This document shows, piece by piece, positions 14,401-25,402 of a DNA stretch of 64,000 nt; positions within the stretch are counted from its first letter, which is position 1, and every line of letters begins with the position of its first letter. The notes beneath the pieces were generated by a model that was not told the origin of the DNA, searched no databases, and saw only the letters and a program-made list of their open reading frames with translations. The position numbers and the translations under genes were made by a program. Source of the stretch: Anas platyrhynchos (taxonomy: Eukaryota > Chordata > Aves > Anseriformes > Anatidae); the NCBI RefSeq assembly GCF_047663525.1, contig NC_092611.1, positions 9,213,001 through 9,277,000 on the forward strand, in the 5' to 3' direction.

Positions 14401-17400
14401 GCTTTGATAACCTTTCTGCTAACGAAGGGAGTGACCTTGGATCTGATGGAGCAAGAAGTGACACCTTGGGGCACCACGGAAGGGCCAGGGAGAGGAGCAG
14501 CGGGGCGAGGGGACGGGCACACGGCCGGTGCCCTTCAAGCTCTCCAACACCCCGCAGAGCCCAGGCACACCCCCAGCAGCAGCACAGCTCTCCCACACGG
14601 GGGTCACCCCATGCCAGCACCTTTCCAGCCCCAAGGGATGAAGCCAGGACCCCAGCCATGCAGCCTCCCCATGGACCCCTGCCGGGGGTGGGAGCGGTGC
14701 CCCCAAAATGCCCAGCACAGCCTGGGGGGCTCAGCAGGAGCCCAGCACCCCATGGGCAGTGACCCAAGCACCTTGCCCAGCCCTGGCACTCCAGCCCCCG
14801 AGCAAATCCCACCCGGGGACAGCCTTGGAGCTCGCAGCCACCTCCTGTGTGGGGGGAGACGGAGCGAGGAGAGCCTCCGGTCCTCCGCAGGGAAGGGCTG
14901 GGAGTGCTGCCGCCTGCTCCTTAATGCATCTGCATGGAAATGAAGGCCTGAACCACCTCCAGCTATTACAGCAGCACCCAGGCAGAGGCTGTAACCCTTG
15001 CGTGGAAAAGCAGCACTCCCCACTGATTTGCTTGGCCCCAGGAACGTGGTGCTGGGGTCACCTCCTGCTTCAGCTGCCCGCAAGCACCGGTGCCACCACC
15101 CCATCCCCGCGGGGCCGGACGCATCCCCAGCTCTGCACCAGCTCCCTTCAGCTTCCCTCAGCTCCTCCAGGAGGTGGGGAACAACCAGGGACCGCAGGCA
15201 GCAGCCTCATCCATGCTGAATACAGAGTCCAGGTCCCAAGGGGACAGCAGGGACGTGGCCCAGGTGGGTGCCAGCTCGGTGCCAGCAGGAGGCCGGGCAG
15301 GCACACCGGGCAGGACGTGCTCCTCCAGAGCCACCAGCCCAGGGCTCCAGCAAACCACAGCTTGCATGCTCGCCCTAAAAAGCACAGACAAGGATTTTTG
15401 CCCCGTGGGCAACAGGACAGGGAGAGATGTGGGGAACGGGTCAGTAAAACCAAGCGGTGAAAGGGAGCTCGCACGCCTCATCCCTTCCCCTTTAAGTTGT
15501 GCTTGCTCCCTTCTCTCCCACGGAAACGAAACCCAACAGCCTTTCCAAGAGGCAGCTGCTGCTAGCAAAAGTCAGGAAATGGATTTCCAAAATATTTGGT
15601 ACAGCTCTGCTAGCAGGTGATGATGGCAATATGCAGATCGTATGCCTTCAGGTTTATTCCTAAAGAATCCCCGAGCAGGGGAAGGGTAACTCAGGGAATT
15701 ATACCACAAAAACACGTAGCTGGCTATAATTTAGATTTCAAAGACAAGAAACATTCTGGACCCGAACCAGCCACTGCAAACGCTTCCCATTACAGCACGC
15801 TTTGTAGCTGCTGCGACATCCAAACACCTTCCTCCCTCATGCCCTCCTAGGAAGTCGCACTCATTAGCAGTCTGCTTATTTGGGTGTGAGATGACTTCAT
15901 ATCATCCACGGCACAGCTCAAAACTCACATGCTGCCATGTCAGAAGGATTCCTGCCACAGAGACACGCTTCCACTTTTATTCTTGCTCTCGCTTCGTCAG
16001 CTGCTCCAAACGAGGACAGCGCGCTCCTCGTCCCTCCACCTCGGACCATATGGGCAGGACCGCGGGCGCTGCAGCACAACGCGCCCCGCGCCGTGGCTGC
16101 CCAGCCCTAAGCCTGCAGCTCCCAGCCAGCCTCCGTCTCCGGCAAGGGCTGCTCGGTAGCACATCCCTGGCACTCGCAACCCGAGCGAGGCAGTCTCTAT
16201 TCCTCCGGAGAGCAAACGCACCAAGAAATATAGGGTTGCCTATTTCGGTTTTCTCATCCAAAAGCGGGAGCAGCCCTAAACCTACGCCGGGTGCAGGTAA
16301 GGGCTCCGGGCAAGTTGCCATCGTGGCTCCTTGTGCTGGGAAATGTTGGCTATCCGCGGGCTAAACGCACGCCGGGCATGGCGAGGAGCTCAGTGCTGCA
16401 GCCTTCTCCTCCGTGCATTTAATGAGGTTTCCATGTTTCATTTCAGAGAAACGAGCGCTGTGCCACGCTGGGGGGCCGAGATGGGGAGAGATTAAAAAAT
16501 GCAAGCTGCATAGTTCACTGCACCCAATACAGGAACATAATGTAAATATCATGCCAATATAAATCAGCAGGCAGAGAGACCCAGCAAGAACATGCAGGGA
16601 GATGCTTTCCCAGCTCAAAGCCTCTCAGTTTTGACCACTGTGCTCTTCATCACACTGCTCGCCACTCGCATCCCCTCCTCCTCGGTGCGGCTGCTCACAC
16701 TCACGCCACCAGACCTTCTTTCTGCTCAACTCCCTGCTCGTTTGCTTGCCAAGCACCTATTTTTTTTTTTTTATCTTTTATGAGCAAGGGAGAAATAAGC
16801 AGATAGAGCTCATTCAGAGATTTCTAAACTTCAGTGGTCCCCTGGATCAAATGTTTATTTGCTTTTAGTTTCTACTCGAGCTCTTGTTCTACAGCAGGAA
16901 CATATTAAAAGGTTGTGCTTCGATGCCCAGAAATATTAAGTATCTGAAAGGTTTATCGTGCATTAAGCAATTCATTTTTTTTATCCTATTATTATAATGA
17001 AACTTCCATTGTATTGCTGTCCTCTCTTTGGAACCATTTCACTTTAACACTTTCCATCACCAAGACGGCTCGATACTGAAGATACATTTTATTTCTCAAA
17101 AAAAAAAAAAAAAAAGAGAAAATGAGGCCACAAGGACTTGTGCTAATGGAGGCTTTTAATTTGCTCTTCTCAGAAGAGATAGCTCTGTGGGAAGAGAGCC
17201 TTTTTCCAAAGAAGCTGGGGCTCAAAACATGCAAAAGCAATAAACCTGGTGCAGCTCGTTATTATTTTGACTACCGGGGGTGGAGGTAGGGGAACTGTGG
17301 TGTCCTCGATGGCTATTTGTTTCCGGTTTTGATGCTGGTTGTTTTTTTTTTTTCCTTTTAGCACAGTAAAAATGCAAATGTAAGCAAAGCAGACGCTGGC

Positions 17401-18598
17401 ACGTTCAGCTCAGCAGATCCTAAACAAAAGCGATTTTGGTTAAAGCTCCCAAATGCAGTTTTAGTCCAGCTCTAATAAAGCAGCTATTCCATAATTAATA
17501 ATTGATGGAATAATTGATCATCACCATGCCACTGGACAGGATGCCCTATTAAACCTTGGTAAATATTTTTCATTGGATTAGCATTAAGATAGATGTGTAA
17601 TTCAATAGACAGCAAGAGAAGTCTCATCTAAGGAGCCAGCTCGGTTCCCTTTTATTTCTCTTTCCTCATTGCCTAAAATTCCCCCTTTGCTGTTCTCAAA
17701 TGTCAAAAAAGATAATTAGGGCAAATGTCATCTTACATCCTCTGAGCACACAATTTTCCAAAAGGTGGGCACTTTCATCGCTACGTCTGCGGATCGGGTG
17801 ATGCACAAAGAGGTAATTTATTATAGGGACATAATTAAAAATTCCCACGGAATTGGAAACGGGCAATTCCTTTATGTAACATCGATTGATTGTTGTAACA
17901 AACGCCCTGTGATTTAACTATGCGTGTTACGTGCAGCTCCTTGGCTTTCTTTTTTAATTGCATCCATAGCAGAGACTTGGTTTAGAGTATTACCTCCATA
18001 GATTCGGGTAGCGTTCGCTCAATCTCCAACTTTAATTTAATCCCTAATCTTTAAGTGTGCATCTCCTCGTCACACTTGTTTCATGATTTTATTTTTTTTT
18101 CCCACCCGATCTGATTTATACCAAACCACCGGGCTGCACTTCACACAGCCCTCCTGGAGGAAAGGATGGGGTTTTTAAAGCATCGCTGGGTTTAGCCTGT
18201 CTTATGGGATTAGGATATCGCTCTAAGTAGTCCCGGAAAAGCGGGGACACCAGAACAAAGCTCTCCAAAGTACCGCCGCCAGCCCCGGCAGGTCCCGTCG
18301 GGGCAGCGGGCAGCCCGCCCCCCGGGGGGCTCCGGCACCGCTGGGGGCTCGGGCTCGGCTCCCAGAGCCCCTGGGACCCCCGGGGGGCGGGCGGCACCCC
18401 GAGCCCCCCGCCGGGACCCCCGGAGCGCTCCGCGGGGGGCGCCGCGCCCGTGGCCCCGGAGCCCCGTTGGGGCGCACGGAGGGGGTGCTGGGCACCGGGG
18501 GGGTGCAGGGCACCGGGGGGAGCCCGCCGCGTCCCCGCTGCCGGGCGCCACGTACCTTTCGGCAAAGAGTAGAGCAGGAAAAAAGTTACCAGCCACAT
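8446..18598 (-). CDS. DSCAML1: DSCAML1, 5' part: Ig-superfamily neuronal adhesion molecule (first three coding exons)
   Basis: Seen: three coding exons with GT-AG borders that join in one frame (all phase 1). Exon 1 is 18598-18556 (43 nt; ATG at 18598-18596, donor GTACGT), exon 2 is 11567-11250 (318 nt) and exon 3 is 8592-8446 (147 nt, donor GTAAGA). Exon 1 and the start of exon 2 give a signal peptide ([14 protein letters not shown], then ALA before EDVG). Exon 2 holds Ig domain 1, with its cysteines in [10 protein letters not shown] and [10 protein letters not shown] and the tryptophan in ALRWY-like [11 protein letters not shown]. Exon 3 begins Ig domain 2 ([15 protein letters not shown]). 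The match to vertebrate DSCAML1 is nearly residue for residue. Known: a homophilic adhesion molecule of neurons with ten Ig and six fibronectin III domains, acting in neurite self-avoidance and layer targeting. About 169 residues are present of roughly 2,000; the remaining exons lie beyond the left edge. The paralogue DSCAM is less likely because the neighbours are those of DSCAML1. Confidence 0.96.
10011..10049. repeat. Three tandem 13-bp units with a CTAATTG core
   Basis: Seen: three consecutive units, CCTACTAATTGCG, CCTGCTAATTGCA and CCTGCTAATGGGG. Two carry TAATTG, a homeodomain-type core. It may be a small homotypic binding-site cluster or only a short microduplication. Confidence 0.6.
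10530..10800. promoter_or_regulatory. AT-rich candidate conserved non-coding block in DSCAML1 intron 2
   Basis: Seen: non-repetitive AT-rich sequence with several TAAT/AATAAT cores and TTTATAGGTAACC-like motifs, sharply different from the GC-rich flanks. No coding potential or mobile element was recognised. Inference: a cis-regulatory element. This rests on composition alone. Confidence 0.3.
13560..13870. promoter_or_regulatory. AT-rich candidate conserved non-coding block in DSCAML1 intron 1
   Basis: Seen: non-repetitive sequence with ATATTAATAT, AAATTGTACTAAATTG and TCATTTACTCTAACGAG-like strings, with no long ORF and no repeat signature. Inference: a candidate enhancer, judged from texture only. 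Confidence 0.28.
16390..18110. promoter_or_regulatory. 1.7-kb AT-rich region in DSCAML1 intron 1, likely enhancer cluster
   Basis: Seen: a sustained drop in GC content directly downstream of the DSCAML1 first exon. It is rich in homeodomain-type cores (TAATTA, ATTAAT, TAATTG), including a direct repeat of AATAATTGAT at 17497-17506 and 17509-17518. It is not simple-sequence except for short A or T runs, and shows no exon or transposon. Inference: promoter-proximal intronic enhancers of a neurodevelopmental gene, which often look like this. Confidence 0.4.
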
Positions 18599-18746
18599 GC
18601 CATAAAGAGCACCTATGGCCCCGGGGTGCGGCGCAATTGCGGACGGTGCGGTGCCCCCGGCGTGCCGCGCTCCCTGCCGCCGCGCTGCCAGCCAGGTTGA
18701 GATGCCCAGAGCCGAGCTCGCAGCCGCTCCTCCTCCTCCTCCTCCT

Positions 18747-18782
<36 letters not shown>

Positions 18783-19010
18783 TCTCCCGACGAGTGGCGT
18801 CGGGCGGGTGGGCCGGGCTGCGCGCACTGCCCGCCCCCGCGCCCCGCGCCCCGCCGCTCGCCCCCGGGCCCTCGTGCACGGGGGGTGTCCGCTCGCAGCC
18901 TTCCTCAGCCCCCCCCGGCTGCCGGGGGCGCGCACGGGGGTCGAGAGGAGGCGGCTGGGGCCGGGCACACTCCGGGAAGCCGAACCTGGAGCGCGCCAGG
19001 TACGCTCGCC
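18210..19010 (-). promoter_or_regulatory. DSCAML1: CpG island and promoter / 5' UTR region of DSCAML1
   Basis: Seen: dense CpG and very high GC spanning the first coding exon (ATG at 18598) and several hundred bases on each side. No TATA box is evident. The region upstream on the minus strand contains a long CTC/GAG tract (18727-18786). Inference: a broad CpG-island promoter, with the transcription start probably between about 18.65 and 19.0 kb. The exact start and any extra non-coding exon cannot be read from sequence. Confidence 0.65.
18727..18786. repeat. (CTC)n/(GAG)n polypyrimidine-polypurine tract in the DSCAML1 5' region
   Basis: Seen: about 60 bp of nearly uninterrupted CTC/TCC triplets ending in a run of C, 130-190 bp upstream of the DSCAML1 ATG. 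On the gene's sense strand it reads GGA/GAG. Such mirror-repeat tracts can form triplex DNA and bind GAGA or Sp/MAZ-type factors. It is probably length-variable. Confidence 0.85.
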
Positions 19011-21589
19011 ATCCTCTGCAAACACGGACCTCACCCGTGCCAAGGAGGCTGCTCCCTCCTGGGAGCTGTGCCCCAGCCCCAGAGCTGCTCCTGCAGGCTG
19101 TGTGTGCCGTGCCGTGCCCAGGACAGCCGAGCTGTGCAGCACCACTCCAGCCGGGGCCTCCTGGAAACTTCTTCGCAGCCCCAGGACAGAAATGAGGTGA
19201 CACCAGCCCTGCCTTGCTGCTCCTGCAGGGCCCAGCAGACCTCCTGGCACAAGCATCGCTCCACCCAGTGGGTAACAAACACCAGTCGATGCTTTACTTT
19301 AGGGTATGTTTATCTAAGGCTTAATTCGAGCCTAGGATCTCACTCCTCAAGTCTTGGTCACACCAAAACCAATTTGTCTGAACCATTAGAGCTCAGAATG
19401 CTTTTTCTTGAACTGATTATAGTGGTTTTGCTTTGCTTTCCAAAGCAACCTTTTCAACCATAATTTGTTGGAAAATAGAAAGAAAGACCGAAGCATTCTG
19501 ATTTCAAATAGAAGAACGAGAGAAAAAACACTTTCTAAAAAAGTTTAAATTTAGTTGAAAACGTAACATCATCTCTCAGCAAAAACAGCTAGGAAAAGAA
19601 GTGACTCCTTGGCCATTTCCAACCTGCACCAGTTCACTGGAGTCCTTCCTTCCTGGGAGTCATTTGGAAGGGCCTCACCATGCCATGAAGGTGCCCCTTG
19701 CACTGCCATTTTGCACAGGAGGGACACAGGAGCCAGGAGGGCAGAGACTCCCACACACCCACCCCACCACCCCCTTCCCCTCCCCAAAGCCAGACTCTCC
19801 CCATCCTTGTTTTATTGATGGGCAGGATAAAGCCCACCCAGACCTCAGTGCCAAGAAGTCAACAGCAGAGGTGGCAGAGAACACCGTGCAGGGCTGGCCT
19901 GATGCCACAGCTCTTCCTCCTCCTCCTCCTCCCCCCCGAGGCAGTGCTTCACCTTCCTGGGTGCTGTGAGCTCCATCACCACCCCCTACACAGCCGTTCT
20001 GGGCTGCCTCAGCATCTCTGTCACCGTGCGTGGGTGTCCCCGCGCGCAGCCCTCCCACCCGTGCACGTGCACCCCCCCTGCCAGCTCATCCCCAGCTGGG
20101 GCCGTGCCACCAGCGTCCCCAGACGTGACGAAGCACTGGGTGCTGCCCACCCTGCGCCCACGCACCCCTCCAGGAAGCGAGGTGTCAACAGCCAGCTCCA
20201 TCCGTGCGCAGATGTTAGCTGACACCTCGCAAGGAAATTGGTATTCAGGCCCGTTCCCAAGGCCACGAGCAAGTCCCAGGCTCTGGGGAGTGCCAGCCAC
20301 ATGCCAAGCATCTGCCCCTTCCCTCCCCAGCAGCTGCTGCGGGATGGCAGCACAGCCGAGCCTGCTGATGGGAATCTTCCAGCTACAAAAACTGCCAGAG
20401 CCTCCTGCTGCCTGCACACCGTGGCCAGGTGCTGAGCACCAAACGAAGCAGGGGTGCAGGGCTGGCAGGATGCTCGCTGGTGCAGCACCCATGGGACCAC
20501 ACAGATCTTCTTCTGAGGCACACATGCAGGGGGAATGAATGCACTCAGTGCTTTGTTATCAGCTCCCCTGGCTGTTCAGCACCCCCCAGGGGGTTTCCAT
20601 CACTCCTAGCTCCCACCAAGAGCACTGACCTCACCCTGCCCACAGCCCCTTCCTCCCAGGGAGGGCAGCACCTGCCTGCAGGACCAGAGGGAGCTCGGGA
20701 GGAGATGAGGAGAGCCCAGCGGGGCAGACCACCAGCCCTGGGTCACACTCGGGGAGCCACAGCGAGCCCTCGAGCTGCCCGTGCTGTTCATTCCTGCCCT
20801 TGTGCTCCTCCATCGATTGCACAGCCGAGGCCATTTGTCAGCCTCCTGCGCCAGACGCGCTCTGCACCAGCCCCGCGGGTCTGGCAGCAGGGCAGGCAGC
20901 CAGGCCCTCCTGGAGCTGGCTCCTGCGAGCCCACACCTGGGACTCCAGCTCCATGCACAGCAGCCACCGTTTAGGGACGTTGGACTTCCCACAGCTCCCA
21001 CGTATCAGTGCTCACAGGAAGCTTTTGTGCATCTCCTTTGCATGAGTGCTCAGCCCGGAGAGCTGCTATCCTGCTAGCAAGCTGGCTGGGAGTATCATGG
21101 GCTTTGTGCAGCTGGGATCAGGAAGAGATAAAATTCACTGCAGGAATTGTTTGGGCTGCTCCGACCTGCACCAACACACCGGGACACATGTGTCTCCCCT
21201 CAGCTGCTAACAGAGTGAGCAGCCTGCCACAGCCAGCAGGACGCGCAGCTGCACAGCTAAAGGTGATGCTCACACCATAAAAATCCTTCCCTGGCCCAAA
21301 CTCCACAAAACCCACGGGAAATTACAGCAGCACACGTCCAGGTCCCTGGTGGATTTTCTCCCTTCAGGAGAAGGGACTGTCCCTGCTCAGCCCGGAGCAC
21401 AGCAGGGGCTCTCCCACACACTCCTGCCTCTGCCCCAGCACACGGAGCGATGCTGCCACAGCAGCTCTAGCCCAAGCAGCTTTTTCTGGCTCTAACTTTT
21501 TCACTCTGGGTCTGGATCACATTTACACTCATCTCCCAAATCCCCTGCGCCCCAGAGCCCCGGGGATTGCAAGGTGCCCTGAGCTCAGC

Positions 21590-22050
21590 ACCCTCTTAGC
21601 TCACCGGCTGCGTTCCTTGGGACGTTTCTTCCCCCGGGAACAAAAAGCTGCTGGCACACAGAGGAGCGGTGGGGAAAGCGGCCCCAAGGAGGGTGCTCCC
21701 AGCCCCCCCAAATCGCCCACATCCAGCTGCAGCCCCCATCTTCAGCCCCATCCCAGGGACCCCTCCAGGGGCAGGGGCGCAGCAGCAGGCACCGGGCACC
21801 GCCGCGCCGCGACTCCCGGCCCCCGGAGCTCGGCCCCGCGCCCGGCCCGGCTCCTGCCCGCAGCTCCCTTGGCTTCTGCCTCCCCCTAGCGTCGCAGAGC
21901 GGAGAGGCTCGTCCCGGCCGAGCCGAGCACGGAGCTGGAGGGCCCGGACCCGCGGGGATGCTCCCGGGCTCTCCAGCCCCGCTCCCCGTGCGCCCACCCC
22001 GGGGTGCCCGGAGCGCACAGGGCGCCCCCGGTGCCTCCTCGTAACCGCTG
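21590..22050. promoter_or_regulatory. Orphan CpG-rich island
   Basis: Seen: a CpG-dense block (many CCGCGCCGCG and GCCCGGCCCGG-like strings, densest at about 21,790-22,040) with no recognised gene start within several kb. Inference: an unannotated promoter (for example a long non-coding RNA divergent from or upstream of DSCAML1) or a regulatory CpG island. Nothing further supports a transcript. Confidence 0.45.
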
Positions 22051-23619
22051 CTCCGGGGCGTGTGCACCAGGGAAACGGGGGCCGAAATGTTATTTACTTC
22101 ACTTGGGAGGATAATTTAAGACCGCGGAGCGCCGCTGCTTTGGCAGCTCCGTTGCTATTGATGGATGCGCTGCCTTTTCCGAGAGCCGAACAAAGGGAGA
22201 AGGAGGCATGTGGCTGGCTCCCCGCCAGCCCGGCCCCAGCTCCCCACGTCGTCAAGTGCTCCTCTTTGGCTCCATTAGTCACCATTTGCTGCTCTCCTGT
22301 TTTAACTAACGAGGAGACATTTTGCTGCACGTTTCCTCCCAGGCCAAACGCGTCCCTGGCATGGCGGAGATGGCAGAGCCGTGCTGGCAGGCTCCTGGCA
22401 GGGCGAGATGAGCAGCCAGCATCTCCGGCTGCTGCTCCTCGTCCTGTCCTTGTGCCTCTCCTCCTCGAATTTACGGTGGATGGAGCACAAAAGGAGCTGG
22501 TCGGAGCCCCTTTCCCTCGTACCTGTCCGTCCAGAGGCTGGGGAACAGTCGGTGCCCAGGGGCAGCCCTTCTCACCTGGGCGCCTTCCCTGAGGAAAAGG
22601 GCACTCCGGCTGCCCACGGTATTATTACCCGATCCCCTTTGTGTCACAGAAAAGATTTCCTCTGAGAAGATTAATGGCTCAAGGGAGTGTGAGAGAAATC
22701 CTCCAAGATTGCCTGGTTCAGGGCAGAAGCTGAATGCCTCCTTGCCAAGGCCAGCAGCTCCCAGCTGAGCCCCAGGGCTGGGGCCGGTCCCGTGGGCACC
22801 CCGTGACGGGGGCTGTGGCTCCCCTGCCCCAGCCCGGGGGAGAGCAGGAGCCTTTTGCTGGGGCAGCAATGGGAGAAAAGCAGCTGAGCAGGGACGTGGT
22901 GGCCTTCCCCTGTGACCTCACCACTCCTCTCGCTCCTGGCACCAATGCCCAAAGCGAAGGACCTCAGAGGTGCATGCGAGGGAGTGGACACCCCGACCTG
23001 GGGGCTGTGCACGTCCGTGTGCCCACCCCATGGGCAGGGGCTGCTAGCAGGACACCTGCCCCGGGATGGGGATGTCACCTTCCCTTCTGCTGGTCCTGGT
23101 TCCCAGCAGCTCCCCGGGGACCCCTCTCCGTGTCCGCTGGCACAGCCCCCAGCCGGGTGTGCAAAGGGCTGTGCAAGTGTGCGTGCACGCGCGGCGCTGA
23201 GCCGTGCAGAATAATGCTATTAATGCCATCTGGTGCCGAGACGGAGATCCCCCCGCGCAGGAAGCCAGACACGGCTTTTCTATCCCATTAATCTGGCCCC
23301 CCAGCTGCAGGGGCTGGGCGTATGGGGCTTTCTGGGGGGCTGGTGCCAGGGGACACGCACCCTGAAGGGCACGCGTGTCCCCGAGCCCCCCCATGGCCAC
23401 AGATGGGGGAAAACGGGGAGCCCTGAAGGACACGAGGACCCCTGCTGAGGATGGGGTCCATCTCCCATGCCATCTGCCCTCCTGGCTTCTGTGCCCTTGG
23501 CTCCTTCTTTTGGGGGGGCGCAGCCACAGGGTGCCCCCAGAGCAGGGGGTGGGCAGGGCCAGCCCTTGGCTTGTGCCCCATCCGTGCCATAAAACGGGAG
23601 CGGCTCCCCTCCTGAGCGA

Positions 23620-23775
23620 GGCTGCCACGGGTCTTTATTAGTGGGTCAGTGTCAAATCAAAATTACATTTCGAAATAATCTCCTTACCGTGTTAAATAAG
23701 CACCTCAGATTATACAAATTGCACGGATTTTGTCTAATAACCTCCCCCTGGCTAATCCTATTTTGCTGCCAGCGT
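23620..23775. promoter_or_regulatory. AT-rich candidate conserved non-coding block
   Basis: Seen: about 150 bp of non-repetitive AT-rich sequence (AAATTACATTTCGAAATAAT and TAAATAAGCACC-type strings) between GC-rich flanks, just left of the AT-only block. Inference: possible enhancer. It could also be unique sequence bordering the low-complexity tract. Confidence 0.25.
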
Positions 23776-23888
23776 CTGACCTCGATGGGAGCCCAACCGA
23801 ACCAGGTGAGCCCGGTTCCCCTCCCCAGCAGCGTGGGGGCGCCTGGCATGCCGAAAGCCTCGGGGGCCCTGCTCCCACCAGGGGCTAC

Positions 23889-24490
23889 ATTTAAAAATAA
23901 AATAAAATAAAACAAAGGGAAATAAAGTAAATTAAAAACAAAATAGTAAGATAAAGCGCAATAAATAAAATAAATGATAAAATTAATAAATTAATAATAA
24001 AAATTAATAATAAAATAAATACGGTGAAATAAATAAAATAATATAAAATAATGGAATAGAATAATGAAATGAAATGACATGAAATTATTTCATTCTATAA
24101 TAAATAAATTATTTATTAATTTATAATAATAAATAGTTATAAATATTATATAATAATTTATCTTATCGATGAATATTTTTTTTGTTTATTTATTTACTTA
24201 TTTAACAAGTTGAAATGAAAATTATTTTATTAAATACATTTTTATTTTATTTTGTCATTTTATATTTGTATATGCTACAAATATATTAATAATGTATTTA
24301 TTTATTCTGTTTTTATATACTATAAATGTATTATATATTTCTGTCTTAATATTTGATAAATAAGATAATTTTAAAATAGAATTGTAAAATAGAATAAAAA
24401 TAGAATAAAAGAAAATAAATAAAAATAATAAAGTGAAATAAAATAAAACAAAATAAAATAATAAAATAAAATAAAATTAAAATAAAATAG
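23889..24490. repeat. 600-bp AT-only low-complexity block, (AAATA)n/(AAAAT)n degenerate satellite
   Basis: Seen: about 600 bp composed almost only of A and T. AAATA/AAAAT units dominate both ends, and a T-rich centre reads as their complement, with few G or C. It sits abruptly between sequences of high GC content, about 550 bp downstream of the FXYD2 poly(A) signal. It is most simply a decayed A-rich microsatellite expansion with internal inversion. It could act as a DNA-unwinding or matrix-attachment region. Confidence 0.85.
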
Positions 24491-25034
24491 GGGAAGTGCT
24501 GGGGGCCCCCCAGATGAAGCCCCAGCCTGCTGATGGACAGCGCCCCCCCCCCATCCCTGCAGGAGGGCAGCAGACCCCCCAACCACCCAGCACCCCCGGG
24601 TGCTGCCAGCTGTGCCCCGTGCCCAGCTCTCCCCAGCACCCAGATTCCCCCCTTAGCACCCAGCCGCAGGAGGTTTTGCTTTTGGGCTGCGAGGCTGAAG
24701 GTCTGGGGGCAGAAATGCCCCCCCCTGCCTGTGCCCTGCCCATGCACACCGAGAGGAGCGAGCACCCCCAGAGCCCCTCGCGGCCTCGTGCCCACAGCCT
24801 GCATGGCACGGGGTGGGCACCCCATGAGAAGGGCAGCACTGGGGCACCCACCGCCCGCCCCACACAACGGGGACACTTCTTCAAAGCCCCCCCGGGGGCC
24901 CAACATGAACCAGGGAAGCCCAGAGGCCGCTGCTCCGTGCCACGGGGGCGCACCGTGGTGAGGGTGCCCGCGGGGAGGAGGCCTTGGTGCAGGGCCAGGA
25001 GAGCGGGCGACTGAAACGCCGGGGGCACAAAGTT

Positions 25035-25402
25035 TGACCTCTCTCGGCTGGAAGTTTATTGGCCACCAAACACTCGCTGGGGCGGAGGGAGGGGGAAGCA
25101 CGAGGGCAGTTTGCATCCGGGGGAGCAGGGGAGCGGTGGAGGGAGGCACTGGAGCGGGGCGAGGGGTGGCCTTTGGCAAGGGCAGCTCCGAGCTCTGCCT
25201 CGGACCAAGCTCTCCTTCCGCGGCATCGTGGCAGCGCTGAAAGCAGAGGGGTGAGGAGGTCACAGCGTGTCCGGGCTCCTCTCTTCCCAAGCCAGATGCC
25301 CATTTCCTCAAAGCCCCGTGGGGCTCCCAGCATCGCCCCGGCGCTCAGAGCCGCGGGGAGCCCGGCCGCCAGCCCGCAGCATCCCCTGCCACCTACCCGC
25401 AG
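25035..25402 (-). other. FXYD2: FXYD2 3' UTR
   Basis: From the stop codon at 25405-25403 to just past the poly(A) signal, about 370 nt in the same exon as the last coding residues. The end is inferred from the signal and the G/T-rich sequence after it. Confidence 0.7.
25055..25060 (-). terminator. FXYD2: FXYD2 poly(A) signal AATAAA
   Basis: Seen: AATAAA on the minus strand about 345 nt downstream of the FXYD2 stop codon, followed by a TTTGTG-containing stretch. Cleavage is expected at about 25,030-25,045. Confidence 0.8.

Larger units (their letters stand above)
11568..18555 (-). other. DSCAML1: DSCAML1 intron 1
   Basis: A 7-kb intron between the 43-nt signal-peptide exon and the Ig1 exon. 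Most of it is GC-rich without genes. Two AT-rich regions stand out: about 13,130-13,330 with 13,560-13,870, and a long one at about 16,390-18,110. The ORFs in this intron look like frame noise. Simple runs are a T tract at about 16,760 and an A tract of about 17 at 17,098-17,115. Confidence 0.85.
19010..25030. other. Intergenic region between DSCAML1 (5' side) and FXYD2 (3' end)
   Basis: About 6 kb with no recognisable protein-coding gene. Contents: a short AT-rich segment (about 19,290-19,570), GC-rich unique sequence, a CpG-rich patch (about 21,590-22,050), AT-rich candidate conserved blocks (about 22,080-22,340 and 23,620-23,775), and the AT-only block at 23,889-24,490. The ORFs here look like random open frames in GC-rich DNA. 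Confidence 0.7.

Noticed and set aside
18210-19256. 348-aa minus-strand frame with a Glu-rich run over the DSCAML1 start
   Set aside because: The frame crosses the DSCAML1 5' UTR, start exon and intron in the wrong phase; the Glu run is just the CTC/GAG tract translated.
22381-22665. Plus-strand frame starting with a hydrophobic, signal-peptide-like stretch
   Set aside because: After the leucine-rich start there is no domain, no cysteine pattern and no splice continuity; no known gene is expected here. Kept as noise.
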